A DNA stretch of 64,000 nucleotides from Streptomyces sp. LUP30 (lineage in GTDB: Bacteria; Actinomycetota; Actinomycetes; Streptomycetales; Streptomycetaceae): assembly GCF_001746365.1 (NCBI RefSeq), contig NZ_MJAJ01000005.1, forward strand, positions 62,528-126,527. The letters run 5' to 3'. Below, in pieces: positions 35,780-44,278 of the stretch (position 1 is its first letter; the number at the start of each line of letters is the position of its first letter). The notes under the pieces were generated by a model, which did no database searches, had not been told where the DNA came from, and saw only the letters and a list, made by a program, of their open reading frames with translations. The position numbers were made by a program, and so were the translations under genes.

Positions 35780-36945
35780 GACGCGCCCTCCAGCGGCAGC
35801 TCCGCCGCGACCTCGAATCCGCCCCCGGGCCGGGGACCGGCGCGCAGGCGGCCGCCCACGAGCCGGGCGCGCTCCCTCATCCCCACCAGACCGCGCCCCG
35901 CTCCCGCGGCAGCGGCCGAGCCCTGCGACGCCCGTCCGTCGTCGGCGACCGTGATCCTCACCCACGCCCCGTCGACCGCCACGCGCACGCTCACCCCGGC
36001 CGCGCCGGCCGCGTGACGCAGCGTGTTGGTCAGGGCCTCCTGGACGATCCGGTACGCCGCCAGGTCCACCGCGGCCGGCAGCCCGTCGGTGACGCCCTCG
36101 CGGCGCAGGTGAACGGTCATCCCGGTCGCGCGCACGGCGTCGGCCAGTTCGTCCAGACGCTCGAGCGAGGGCCCCTCCGACCGCTGGTCCGGGGCCCCGC
36201 CCTCCGGCGCGTCGGGGCCGAACGCGCACAGCAGCAGGCGCAGTTCGCCGAGCGCCGAACGGCCACTCGTCTCGATGGCCCGCAGTGCCTCGCGGGCCTG
36301 TTCGGGCTGCCGGGTGAACACGTCGTCCGCTGCGCCGGCCTGGACGACCATCACCGACAGGGTGTGCGCCACGACGTCGTGCACCTCCCGGGCGATCCGC
36401 GCGCGCTCCTCCACCACGGCCCGGCGCATCTCCGCCCGCGTGCGGGCCTGCTGCGCCCTGCGCCACTGCCCCGCGGTCCAGGCCAGGACGACCGTCAGCA
36501 GATAGACCGTCAGCCCCGCGGGGCCGCCCGCCCAGAACGCCGCCGATCCCGGCAGCCACATCGCCGCCAGCGCGCGCACCGACACCCGCCGTGGTCTGGT
36601 GGCCGACAGCACGCACAACGCGATCTGCGCCGCGAGCAACGCGCCCGTCAGGGTGACCGCGGGCAGCAACGCCCACACCGCGAGGCCCGCCGCCGCGGTC
36701 CCGGCGAGTACGGCGACCGGGGCGCGCACCTGCCACCTCAGCGCGCAGGCCTGCGCGAGGACCAGGCCGACGGCCATGACCGCCCGCGGGCCGTGGCCTG
36801 CGCCGGCGACGAGCACCGAGACGCCCGGGACGGCGAGCACCAGCCCGGCCGACCACCACCACAGCACCCGGGCCACCCGAGGCGACGGCTCACCCCGCGT
36901 CTCCCCGTCGAACACGTCGTCCGGCTGCCTGCTCCTGCGGTCCAC
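35776..36945 (-). CDS. DesK/NarX-type sensor histidine kinase
   Basis: This 389-aa kinase has four or five membrane helices in the first 165 residues (no extracytoplasmic domain). A HisKA_3 dimerisation/phosphorylation domain follows (EERARIAREVHDVVAHTLSVM, phospho-His in EVHD). A HATPase domain with ITVADDGRA and GRGLVGMRERA completes it. The stop overlaps the start of the response regulator. Such intramembrane-sensing kinases often respond to envelope stress or antibiotics; nothing in the neighbourhood names the signal. Confidence 0.92.
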   Translation of the reverse strand: MDRRSRQPDDVFDGETRGEPSPRVARVLWWWSAGLVLAVPGVSVLVAGAGHGPRAVMAVGLVLAQACALRWQVRAPVAVLAGTAAAGLAVWALLPAVTLTGALLAAQIALCVLSATRPRRVSVRALAAMWLPGSAAFWAGGPAGLTVYLLTVVLAWTAGQWRRAQQARTRAEMRRAVVEERARIAREVHDVVAHTLSVMVVQAGAADDVFTRQPEQAREALRAIETSGRSALGELRLLLCAFGPDAPEGGAPDQRSEGPSLERLDELADAVRATGMTVHLRREGVTDGLPAAVDLAAYRIVQEALTNTLRHAAGAAGVSVRVAVDGAWVRITVADDGRASQGSAAAAGAGRGLVGMRERARLVGGRLRAGPRPGGGFEVAAELPLEGAS

Positions 36946-37012
36946 GCCCCGACACTACCCAGCGACGCCCGCGAGACCGTTCACCGTCGAGCGCCCGTCC
37001 CGTCCTGGGGTG

Positions 37013-37906
37013 CTACCCGTGCGCGGGGGCGGCCTTGCCGAATGCTCGCCGACCGTGCGCGAGCAACTCGCGCACCGCCGGGTTGCGCGGGTCCCTCCAG
37101 ATCAGCGCGAGCAGGGCCGGTGTCTCGAGGTCGTCGACGACGTGCGCGGTGAGCCGGTCGCTGTGGCCCGCGGCCATCGAAGTGCTGAGGACGGCGACGC
37201 CGAGCCCGCGGGCGGCCAGATCGGCGATGGCGTCCGCGGCACTGGCTTCCAGCGCGATCGCGGGGCGCAGGCCCTGTGCGGCGCAGGCACGGTCGAACAC
37301 GGTGCGCAGGCCTGTGCCGGGCGGCATGCACACGATGGGGTGCGCGGCCAGATCCCGCAGAGCGACCCGCCGTTGCCGCGCCAGAGGATGTCCGGCCGGA
37401 ACCGCCGCGACGAGCCGCTCGCTGACGATGGTCAGCGCGTCCAGCCCGTCCGGGAGGGTCGCGGTCCCGGTGAGCGCCACGTCGACGGCGCCGGCGCGCA
37501 CCTGCTCGACGAGCCGGTCGGAGTTGTCCTCCAGCAGCGAGATCTCCACGGCGGGATGCGCCCGGTGGAACGCGGCGAGCGCGTCGAAGAGCGGGGTGAG
37601 GGTGCAGCCGATGACCATGCCGACGGTGATCCGGCCCCGCAGCAGGGCGCTCACCTCGTCCACCGCCTGACCGACCGCTCCGGCCGCGGCGAGCGCGGCT
37701 CGCGCGTGGTCGAGCGCTGCCTTCCCCGCGACGGTGAGCGCGACGGTGCGCGCCGACCGGTCGAACAACTCGGCGCCCAGTTCCCGTTCCAGGCTGCGGA
37801 TCTGCGCGCTGACGCCGGACTGGCTGATGTGCACCCGCTCGGCCGCCCGCGTGAAGTTCCGCTCTTCGGCGACCGCGACGAAGTACTCCAGTTGCCTGAG
37901 CTCCAT
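37013..37906 (-). CDS. LysR-family transcriptional regulator
   Basis: This 297-aa LysR regulator has an N-terminal HTH (MELRQLEYFVAVAEERNFTRAAERVHISQSGVSAQIRSLE in sequence) and a C-terminal substrate-binding domain (ITVGMVIGCTLTPLFDALAAFH through the LALIWRDPRNPAVRELL end). ATG 37906 gives the canonical N-terminus; a longer frame upstream is unrelated. It is divergent from a SnoaL-like gene 103 bp away, the classical LysR arrangement. ATTC-N10-GAAT (37915-37932) just upstream is a plausible LysR binding site. Confidence 0.92.
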   Translation of the reverse strand: MELRQLEYFVAVAEERNFTRAAERVHISQSGVSAQIRSLERELGAELFDRSARTVALTVAGKAALDHARAALAAAGAVGQAVDEVSALLRGRITVGMVIGCTLTPLFDALAAFHRAHPAVEISLLEDNSDRLVEQVRAGAVDVALTGTATLPDGLDALTIVSERLVAAVPAGHPLARQRRVALRDLAAHPIVCMPPGTGLRTVFDRACAAQGLRPAIALEASAADAIADLAARGLGVAVLSTSMAAGHSDRLTAHVVDDLETPALLALIWRDPRNPAVRELLAHGRRAFGKAAPAHG

Positions 37907-37914
37907 GACCAGGG

Positions 37915-37932
37915 ATTCTAGCTCCGATGAAT
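37915..37932. promoter_or_regulatory. Candidate LysR-type operator
   Basis: The dyad ATTC (37915-37918) and GAAT (37929-37932), with a 10-bp spacer, lies in the divergent promoter region 9 bp upstream of the lysR ATG. Its form is consistent with LysR-type sites, but it is short and may be fortuitous. Confidence 0.35.
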
Positions 37933-38009
37933 TCCATCTGTTGGACTTCTGATCGCCGGGCGACCACGCTGGAAGGAGGTCGGAGCCCCACCCACCCGAG
38001 GAGGAAACC

Positions 38010-38375
38010 GTGCCGGAGTACGAGAAGGCCATGCGCCCCGAGGACATCACCCGCCTGTTCGTCGAGCGATCCAACGCCGGTGACGCGGCCGGGGTCGCCG
38101 CCCTCTACGAGGAGGAGGCCGTGATGGCCTTTCCTCCCGGCGAACTGACGGTGGGGCGGGAGGCGATCCACGCGCTGTGGGAGAAAGTGCTGGCCAACCG
38201 CCCTCGGTTCCAGCCTGAACCACCGCTTCCGACGCTGGTCAGTGACGGTATCGCCCTGACCTCTACCCCGCCGAAGGACGGTGCCGGCGCCCGGGCGCAG
38301 GTCGTCCGACGCCAGCCGGACGGAAGCTGGCTGCGGCTGCTCGACCAGCCGGAGTTCGTCCGCCCCGCCGACTAG
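38010..38375 (+). CDS. SnoaL/DUF4440-like NTF2-fold protein
   Basis: This 121-aa NTF2-fold protein has the typical opening helices and turn: MRPEDITRLFVERSNAGDAAGVAALYEEEAVMAFPPGELTVGREAIHALWEKVL in order. It continues with a strand pair ending DGSWLRLLDQPEF. Members include SgcJ/EcaC-type and ketosteroid-isomerase-like proteins; no catalytic pair is diagnostic here. The start is GTG 38010 with GAGGAGGAAACC upstream, a strong ribosome site. It is divergent from the LysR gene and is probably its target. Confidence 0.82.
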   Translation: MPEYEKAMRPEDITRLFVERSNAGDAAGVAALYEEEAVMAFPPGELTVGREAIHALWEKVLANRPRFQPEPPLPTLVSDGIALTSTPPKDGAGARAQVVRRQPDGSWLRLLDQPEFVRPAD

Positions 38376-38428
38376 ACGCCCTCGGCGCACGAGGGCCACG
38401 GAGGCAGCCCGTTCCGTACCCTGGCGGC

Positions 38429-39352
38429 ATGCGCATGCGCCCCACCCTGAGCTGGACCCCCACCGGGGACCCGCTGCCGGGCACCACGGATCCGCGGCAG
38501 GTCACCGATGCGCTGAGCAACGGGGGCGTGCTGGTGCTCAGCGGGGCCGGCATCTCCACGGAGTCGGGCATCCCCGACTACCGGGGGGCGGGCGGCAGCC
38601 TGAGCCGGCACACCCCGATGACCTACCAGGACTTCACGGCCGACCCGCAGGCACGCCGCCGCTACTGGGCGCGAAGCCACCTCGGCTGGCGCACCTTCGG
38701 CCGGGCCCGCCCCAACGCCGGGCACCGGGCCGTGGCCGCGTTCGGCCGGCACGGCCTGGTGTCGGGCGTCATCACCCAGAACGTCGACGGACTGCACCAG
38801 GCCGCCGGCAGCCGGGACGTGGTGGAACTGCACGGAAGTCTGGCGCGGGTCGTCTGTCTCTCCTGCGGCGCGGCCGGCTCACGGCGTGACCTCGCCCTGC
38901 GGCTGGAGCAGGCGAACGCGGGCTTCGCTCCGGTGGCCGCGGGAATGAACCCGGACGGCGACGCCGACCTCACCGACGAACAGGTCGGGGACTTCGTCGT
39001 GGCGCCCTGCACGGTCTGCGGCGGCATCCTGAAACCGGACGTGGTGTTCTTCGGCGAGGCCGTTCCGCCGGCGCGCGTCGAGACCTGCCGCGCACTGGTC
39101 GAGCAGGCGACCTCCCTCCTGGTCCTGGGCTCCTCGCTGACGGTGATGTCCGGGCTCCGGTTCGTACGCCAGGCGGCCCAGGCCGGCAAACCGGTCCTGA
39201 TCGTCAACCGGGATCCGACCCGCGGCGACCGGCACGCCCTCACCCGGGTCGCGCTCCCGCTGGGAGCAGCCCTGGCGGCCGTGGCCGACCGGCTGGGCAT
39301 CCCCCTCGACGGGCAGCCGCAGCCGCCGGGTGATGCCGTCGCCACAGGCTGA
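38429..39352 (+). CDS. Sirtuin (NAD-dependent protein deacylase)
   Basis: This 307-aa Sir2-family enzyme removes acyl groups from lysines using NAD+. Motifs are LSGAGISTESGIPDYRG, ITQNVDGLHQAAG, the catalytic His in VVELHGSL and two zinc Cys pairs (CLSCG and CTVCGG). GSSLTVMSG and LIVNRDPT complete the Rossmann side. An inserted acidic stretch (DGDADLTDEQVGDF) sits in the zinc module. It starts at ATG 38429; ATG 38435 is equally possible. It stands alone between the SnoaL-like gene and a hypothetical protein. Confidence 0.93.
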   Translation: MRMRPTLSWTPTGDPLPGTTDPRQVTDALSNGGVLVLSGAGISTESGIPDYRGAGGSLSRHTPMTYQDFTADPQARRRYWARSHLGWRTFGRARPNAGHRAVAAFGRHGLVSGVITQNVDGLHQAAGSRDVVELHGSLARVVCLSCGAAGSRRDLALRLEQANAGFAPVAAGMNPDGDADLTDEQVGDFVVAPCTVCGGILKPDVVFFGEAVPPARVETCRALVEQATSLLVLGSSLTVMSGLRFVRQAAQAGKPVLIVNRDPTRGDRHALTRVALPLGAALAAVADRLGIPLDGQPQPPGDAVATG

Positions 39353-39497
39353 GGCCGTCGCCAGGAGGCGAGCGGGACGGCTCGGTGCGAGCCACCGAGG
39401 GCAGCCGCACCTGTGGTGGATCCCGGCCGGTGAAATCGGTCGAGACCTCATGCGGGCCGTGGCACGATGAGCGCCATGACGACGAACCGAAAGGCCC

Positions 39498-39899
39498 ATG
39501 CCGCGTAGCCGGCCCGGTGCGGCCCGAACCGCGCGCCAGGGGAGCCGAGTTGCCGAGTCGGTGATCGACGGCCTGTCCTCGCGCGCGCTCTGGGAGATCC
39601 GCCGTTTCGAGCGCACCCGCAACTATCTGAGTCCGGGCGACGTCGGCGCGGCCGTGCGCCTGTGGAAGGACTATGTCCACCGCCCCGAGCGCGAGCTGTG
39701 GCACGACTACGAGTGGGGCGATGTCCACGGGGACTGCTGCGGCGACGCACTCGAAGCCCGTGCTCTCCTCGACACCGTGACGCAGGCCCTCACGCCCCGA
39801 AGCGCCCGTGAGCTCCGCACGCTCGTCGCCCGGTCGGACGCCGTCTGGAACCGACCGTCACCGTCGTACGAGGCGGACGGCGGCGTAAAGCGAGGCTGA
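39498..39899 (+). CDS. Hypothetical protein (133 aa)
   Basis: This is an unrecognised 133-aa protein, basic at the N-terminus (MPRSRPGAARTARQGSR), then helical and charged: SSRALWEIRRFERTRNYL, GAAVRLWKDYVHRPERELWHDYEWGDVHGDC and ALLDTVTQALTPRSARELRTLV. The Trp/Tyr/His-rich centre and absence of low complexity argue that it is a real gene. No membrane or signal segment. ATG 39498 is used; the ribosome site is weak. Neighbouring genes do not suggest a role. Confidence 0.6.
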   Translation: MPRSRPGAARTARQGSRVAESVIDGLSSRALWEIRRFERTRNYLSPGDVGAAVRLWKDYVHRPERELWHDYEWGDVHGDCCGDALEARALLDTVTQALTPRSARELRTLVARSDAVWNRPSPSYEADGGVKRG

Positions 39900-39904
39900 G
39901 AAGT

Positions 39905-40048
39905 CGTCCCTTTCCGACTGGCGGAGCCGGGCAGGCAGATTTCGCCGGTCAGTGCGTTACCGCTGTTGTCGCCGACGACCATGGCGATGCGGGACATGAG
40001 GGTGGTGTCCGTGGCGCCATGCCAGTGCGCAACCGCGTTGACGGCGAA
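39905..40048 (-). pseudogene. Possible cupin-domain gene remnant
   Basis: Directly downstream of the quinone reductase stop, the minus strand reads VNAVAHWHGATDTTLMSRIAM. The central HWHGAT-(n)-M-(T/S)-(H/R)-IA pattern is that of the C-terminal half of small cupin/mandelonitrile-lyase-like proteins (EHWHGA...MTHLA). No start codon or N-terminal half exists in frame, and the frame runs on into the tail of the opposite-strand 39498-39899 gene. It looks like the residue of a third gene of the padR-reductase operon. Evidence is a short motif only. Confidence 0.3.
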
Positions 40049-40058
40049 CCCGGTCGTT

Positions 40059-41045
40059 CTACGGGATGGTGAGCAGGATGCGGCCGTGGCCGCCGCCGGC
40101 GTCGACGTGGTCGTGGGCCTTGGCGATGTCGCCCAGCGGGTAGCGGTCGCGGACGTCGACGGTGAGGGCGCCGACGGCGGCGGCGGAGGTGAGGTCTCGG
40201 GCGGCCCGGCGCTTGGCCTCGGCGGGGAAGTCGTCGCTGCCGAGCAGCCGCAGGGTGACGTTGTTGAACAGCAGAGGCCAGAAGGGGATCTCGGTGCGGT
40301 CCGCGCGGGTGGCGTAGGCGGCGATGACGGCCTCGTTGGCGGCGACGGCGTTGTCGAGGTCGGCGTTCTCGGACAGCGCGACCTCGACGATGCGGTCGAC
40401 GCCCCGTGGCGCGTACGAGCGGATGGCCGCTGCGGGGTCGCCGGTGTCCAGGGCGACGGCGTGGGCGACGACGGCCGGGTCGACGCGGTCGAGGTCCGCG
40501 GTTCGGCGGACGGTGGCGATCACGGTGGCGCCGGCCCAGTGGGCGAGCTGGGCGGCCAGTGAGCCGACGCCGCCGAGAACTCCGTGGACCAGGACCAGCC
40601 GGCCGTCGACCGGGCCGTCGGCGAAGACGGTGCGGTGGGCGGTGATACCGGGGATGCCGAGGCTCGCGCCCAGTTCGTCGCTGAGGTGGTCGGGCAGCGG
40701 GACGGCCAGATCCGCAGGGACGACGGTGTACTGGGCGGCCGTGCCGAAGGGGCGGTAGGACTGGGCCCCGTACACCCAGACTCGTTGCCCGACGCGGCGG
40801 GCGTCGACTCCGGCGCCCACGGTGTCGATGACTCCGGCGCCGTCGCTGTGCGGGATCACCCGCGGGAAGGGCATGGACGAGCCGAGCCAGCCGCGCCGCT
40901 TCTTGGTGTCACCGGGGTTGACGCCCGAGACGGTGACGCGGACGCGGACCTCGCCGGGGCCGGGGCCGGGGCCGGGATCAGGGAGTTCACCGACGTGCAG
41001 GACATCGGCGGCGGGGCCCTGGTCGTCGTACCAGGATGCAAGCAT
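40059..41045 (-). CDS. Zinc-independent NADPH:quinone oxidoreductase (MDR family)
   Basis: This 328-aa medium-chain reductase is of the quinone oxidoreductase type. It has the N-terminal GroES-like fold (EVRVRVTVSGVNPGDTKKRRG, FPRVIPHSDGAGVIDTVGAGV) and a Rossmann domain (VLVHGVLGGVGSLAAQLAHWAGATVIATVR). The C-terminus is AKAHDHVDAGGGHGRILLTI. Zinc-ligand cysteines are absent. GGAGGTACCCCC precedes ATG 41045. It is preceded by a padR gene with a 20-bp gap, so the pair is an operon likely induced when PadR releases its operator, for instance by quinones or other electrophiles. Confidence 0.9.
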   Translation of the reverse strand: MLASWYDDQGPAADVLHVGELPDPGPGPGPGEVRVRVTVSGVNPGDTKKRRGWLGSSMPFPRVIPHSDGAGVIDTVGAGVDARRVGQRVWVYGAQSYRPFGTAAQYTVVPADLAVPLPDHLSDELGASLGIPGITAHRTVFADGPVDGRLVLVHGVLGGVGSLAAQLAHWAGATVIATVRRTADLDRVDPAVVAHAVALDTGDPAAAIRSYAPRGVDRIVEVALSENADLDNAVAANEAVIAAYATRADRTEIPFWPLLFNNVTLRLLGSDDFPAEAKRRAARDLTSAAAVGALTVDVRDRYPLGDIAKAHDHVDAGGGHGRILLTIP

Positions 41046-41065
41046 GGGGGTACCTCCGTGGACAG

Positions 41066-41644
41066 TCAGCTCGCGGGAGCGGCGGGCGCATGCGGATCGC
41101 TGTCGGTGCATGCGGTGTCGAATGCGGGCGGCTCCTCCCCGAGGGTCTCGCGCAGCCAGGTCCGTTCGGCGCGACTGGTGGCGCGGGCGGTGAGCAGCAT
41201 GCCCCGCCGGTAGGGGTCGGCGATCTCCTCGGCACGCAGGGGCCGCTCGTCGTCGTAGAAGAAGCTCGCCGGTTCTTCCAGGAACTCCAGCCGTCTGCGC
41301 AGCACCGCGTGCCGTTCGGCCACGTCGGGCAGGTGGGAGAGGAATGCCAGGACGACGTAGAACCGGGTGAAGTCGGTGATCTCGTGGTCGGCGGGCTTGC
41401 GCAGGCGCTGAAGCATTTCGGCCCGCCCGGCCGCGGTCGGGCTGAGCACGTACCGGGCCGCCCCCGCCGCCGGGTCGGCGCGTCGCTCGATCAAACCCGC
41501 CCTGGTCAGACGATTGATCGCCGGATACAGGCTGCCGTCACTGACCGGCCGCGTGTAGCCGGTCAGCTGTGAGACCCGGCGGCGCAGCTCGTGTCCAGGC
41601 AGGGGGCCCTCGGCGAGGAAGCCGAGTATCGCGAGTTCCAGCAT
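41066..41644 (-). CDS. PadR-family transcriptional regulator
   Basis: This 192-aa PadR repressor has an N-terminal winged helix (MLELAILGFLAEGPLPGHELRRRVSQL, VSDGSLYPAINRLTRAGLIERR, then the wing) and a long C-terminal dimerisation helix region (VLAFLSHLPDVAERHAVLRRRLEFLEE). ATG 41644 is chosen because the family begins MLELAILG; an upstream ATG at 41668 would overlap the operator. A 30-bp near-perfect palindrome at 41666-41695 lies immediately upstream and between it and the divergent SnoaL-like gene. Confidence 0.92.
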   Translation of the reverse strand: MLELAILGFLAEGPLPGHELRRRVSQLTGYTRPVSDGSLYPAINRLTRAGLIERRADPAAGAARYVLSPTAAGRAEMLQRLRKPADHEITDFTRFYVVLAFLSHLPDVAERHAVLRRRLEFLEEPASFFYDDERPLRAEEIADPYRRGMLLTARATSRAERTWLRETLGEEPPAFDTACTDSDPHAPAAPAS

Positions 41645-41665
41645 GAGTCCATCTTCGCATGCGAA

Positions 41666-41695
41666 CATCGAATCGATGTGGACATCGATTCGATG
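41666..41695. promoter_or_regulatory. 30-bp palindromic operator of padR
   Basis: The 14-bp arm CATCGAATCGATGT (41666-41679), two central G bases and the exact reverse complement (41682-41695) form one of the longest perfect dyads in the window. The ATGT/ACAT core matches the half-site style of PadR operators. It starts 22 bp upstream of the padR start codon and 48 bp upstream of the SnoaL-like start, so one bound dimer could control both directions. Confidence 0.75.
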
Positions 41696-41742
41696 CTACG
41701 GTGCAAGTACCCGCCCAAACGTCTCTGGAGAGGCACAGCAAG

Positions 41743-42162
41743 ATGCCATCGCAGTCCACCGAGTCAGTGATGAAGCGTTTCGTCGAGTTCATCAACACGG
41801 GCAACGAGGATCTCGCCAGCGAGGTCATTTCTCCGGACGCGGTGTTCCACGCACCAAGCCACCCGGAACCGCTGCGGGGGCCCGATGGGTACATGGAAGT
41901 CATAGGGATGATGCGCAGCGCCTTCCCCGACGTCCAGTGGACGCTGGAGGAGACGGTCACCGAAGGCGACACTGTGGCCGCGCGGTTCACCATGCGGGGA
42001 ACCCACGACGGTGAATTCTTCGGGATCCCGGCGAGCGGCAACAAGATCTCGGTGCAGGCCATGAACTTCTACTACCTGGCCGACGGCCGGATCGTCGGCG
42101 AACGGGGCCAGCCCGACCTCCTTGGGGTGCTGCAGCAGATCGGTGCCGTACCGGGGCCGTGA
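41743..42162 (+). CDS. SnoaL-like ester cyclase/polyketide cyclase family protein
   Basis: This 139-aa NTF2-fold protein has the SnoaL pattern: VMKRFVEFINTGNEDLASEVISPDAVFHAPSHPEPLRG, GYMEVIGMMRSAFPDVQWTLEETVTEGDTVAARFTMRGTHDGEFFGIPASG and the YYLADGRIVGERGQPD end, each as seen in order. Members catalyse aldol closures or epoxide chemistry, but many are of unknown function. ATG 41743 has GAGAGGCACAGCAAG upstream. It is divergent from padR across the 30-bp palindrome and is therefore a likely PadR target together with the quinone reductase. Confidence 0.88.
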   Translation: MPSQSTESVMKRFVEFINTGNEDLASEVISPDAVFHAPSHPEPLRGPDGYMEVIGMMRSAFPDVQWTLEETVTEGDTVAARFTMRGTHDGEFFGIPASGNKISVQAMNFYYLADGRIVGERGQPDLLGVLQQIGAVPGP

Positions 42163-42227
42163 GCCCAGTCGCGCCGGGTACCTTCTCGCGCGCTCCGGCA
42201 CAGCGGAGCCATCTCTTGGTCTCGCCT

Positions 42228-42893
42228 TCAGCGGGGCAGGGTGACGAGTCCCGACTCGTAGGCGGCGATGACGAGTTGGACCCGATCCCGGGCCCCGAGC
42301 TTGGTGAGCAGCCGTGACACGTGCGACTTGGCGGTGGCCACCGTGATGAAGAGGTCCTCGGCGATCTCCGCGTTCGACCGGCCGCGTCCGACCAGCGTCA
42401 GCACTTCCCGTTCCCGTTCGGTGATGCCCTCGACCGGCCGTGGGGGGCGGTGTGGGGCGGGCGCGGGACGCGCGACGAAGTCGGCGATCAGACGGCGCGT
42501 CACCCCCGGCGCGATCAGTGCGTCGCCGGCGGCGACCACGCGGATCGCCGCGAGGATGTCGTCCAGCGCCATGTCCTTGACGACGAAGCCGCTGGCGCCG
42601 GCCCGGAGCGCACCGTAGACGTGGTCGTCCTCGTCGAAGGTGGTCAGGACGAGGACGCGGATGGCGGCCGGGCCGTCGGCTGTGATCAGGCGGGTGGCCT
42701 CGATCCCGTCCATGCCGGGCATCCGGATGTCCATCACCACGATGTCGGGGCTGGTGTCCCGCACCAGTCGGACGGCTTCGGCGCCGGTGGCCGCTTCACC
42801 GACGACCTCCAGATCACTGTGGTCGGCCATGATCACCCGCAGGCCGGACCGGACCAGCGGCTGGTCGTCGGCGAGTACCACCCTCACGGTCAT
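42228..42893 (-). CDS. NarL/LuxR-family response regulator
   Basis: This 221-aa response regulator has a receiver (ADDQPL, phospho-Asp55 in IVVMDIRMPG, LTTFDEDDHV, VVKDMALDD) and a LuxR HTH (ITEREREVLTLVGRGRSNAEIAEDLFITVATAKSHVSRLLTKL). The ATG overlaps the kinase stop (ATGA). With the kinase and the divergent ABC exporter genes it forms the common actinobacterial TCS-transporter arrangement, in which the regulator controls the exporter. Confidence 0.93.
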   Translation of the reverse strand: MTVRVVLADDQPLVRSGLRVIMADHSDLEVVGEAATGAEAVRLVRDTSPDIVVMDIRMPGMDGIEATRLITADGPAAIRVLVLTTFDEDDHVYGALRAGASGFVVKDMALDDILAAIRVVAAGDALIAPGVTRRLIADFVARPAPAPHRPPRPVEGITEREREVLTLVGRGRSNAEIAEDLFITVATAKSHVSRLLTKLGARDRVQLVIAAYESGLVTLPR

Positions 42894-44065
42894 CGTGCCT
42901 CCTCGCGCACTCCGGCCGGCACGGGCAGCGGCAGTCGCGCCGCCACCCGGAAGCCGCCGCCGGGTCGCGGCCCGGTGCTGAGCTCGCCGCCCAGCAGGCC
43001 GACCCGCTCCCGCATCCCGATGATGCCGAAGCCGTGGGCCGCGCCGTTCGCGCCCGCGCCCCGCCCGTCGTCGACGACCTCGACGGACAGTTCGTCGTCC
43101 CCGTAGTCGATGACCACCCGGCAGTGCACGGCCCCCGCGTGGCGCACCACGTTGGTCAGCGCTTCCTGCACGATGCGGTATGCGGACAGTTCGATGTCGG
43201 CCGGCACGGGACGCCGCTCGCCGCTGCGGCACACGTCGACGCGCACGCCCGCGCCCACGGTCGCCGCCGCCAGCTGTTCGACGTCCGCCAGTCCCGGCGA
43301 GGGCGCGAGGAGCGACTGCTCCGAACCTGCGGCGGGGCGGCCCGCCCGACGGAGCGAGACCAGTGTGCGCCGAAGGCCCGACAGGGTCTCCCTGCTGGTC
43401 GCCTCGATGGCCCGCAGGGCCTCGCGCGCCTCCACGGGCTGGGTCTCGATGACCCGGCTGCCCACACCGGCCTGGATGGCGATGACGCCGATGCTGTGCG
43501 CGACCATGTCATGCAACTCCCGTGCGATCCGCAGCCGTTCGGCAGTCACGGCCTCGGCCACCTCCTGTGTGCGCAGCGCGGCCGCGTGCTCGCGGCGCTC
43601 GCGGCTCAGCAGACCGGCCATGCAAAACGCGGCCATCGCGAGGAACGCGACCAGCCCGTTGACGGCCAGGTCGTCCCCGTGTGTGAAGCCGCCGATCAGC
43701 AGGAGCTGCACGACGCCGGACACGGCCACGGCAGTGGTCCAGGACCGCCGCGCGCAGGTGGCGACGAGGAAACCCAGTACGAGGTCGACCGCCAGACACG
43801 ACAGGAACTGCCCCTGGTAGGACGCCGTCCCGTTCGGCTGCTCGGAGCCGGGAGGGCCCACCACCACGGCCACGGTCCCGAGGAGCGCCAGCCCCAGAGC
43901 CAGGCGCGGACTGCGGCGCACCACGGCGGCGAGCAGGCTCACCGCCAGCAGCGCACCGACGCCGTGGACGGTGCCGGACGCACGCGGAGCGACCCCCACC
44001 AGCAGGCCGATCATCAGGACGTAGCAGGCGCCTCCCGCCCACGCCGAGGCATCGGTTCTCGTCAT
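42890..44065 (-). CDS. DesK/NarX-type sensor histidine kinase
   Basis: This 391-aa kinase has an N-terminal block of hydrophobic helices (about residues 10-155). HisKA_3 follows (AERLRIARELHDMVAHSIGVI, phospho-His in ELHD). A HATPase domain has VEVVDDGRGAGANG and GFGIIGMRERVGLLGG. The start ATG 44065 is 214 bp from the divergent ABC transporter operon. The short extracellular loops suggest detection at or within the membrane. Confidence 0.92.
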   Translation of the reverse strand: MTRTDASAWAGGACYVLMIGLLVGVAPRASGTVHGVGALLAVSLLAAVVRRSPRLALGLALLGTVAVVVGPPGSEQPNGTASYQGQFLSCLAVDLVLGFLVATCARRSWTTAVAVSGVVQLLLIGGFTHGDDLAVNGLVAFLAMAAFCMAGLLSRERREHAAALRTQEVAEAVTAERLRIARELHDMVAHSIGVIAIQAGVGSRVIETQPVEAREALRAIEATSRETLSGLRRTLVSLRRAGRPAAGSEQSLLAPSPGLADVEQLAAATVGAGVRVDVCRSGERRPVPADIELSAYRIVQEALTNVVRHAGAVHCRVVIDYGDDELSVEVVDDGRGAGANGAAHGFGIIGMRERVGLLGGELSTGPRPGGGFRVAARLPLPVPAGVREEAR

Positions 44066-44278
44066 CGGCTGCCCTCCCTCCCGGCGACCACACCGAGGTG
44101 GGCGGCGTGCGCAGAGGATGAGGTGATCGTGGTCTCGGGGTTCACGCCGCGAGACTAACGGGCCGTCACCGGCTCGGCATCAGCCCGGGGACGTACGCCC
44201 ACGGGACGATCTCCGGCCGCATGGTTGCCGCCCAGGGCCTCATGCCCGGACGCGGGTCCTCCCGGCAGTGTGGACACC

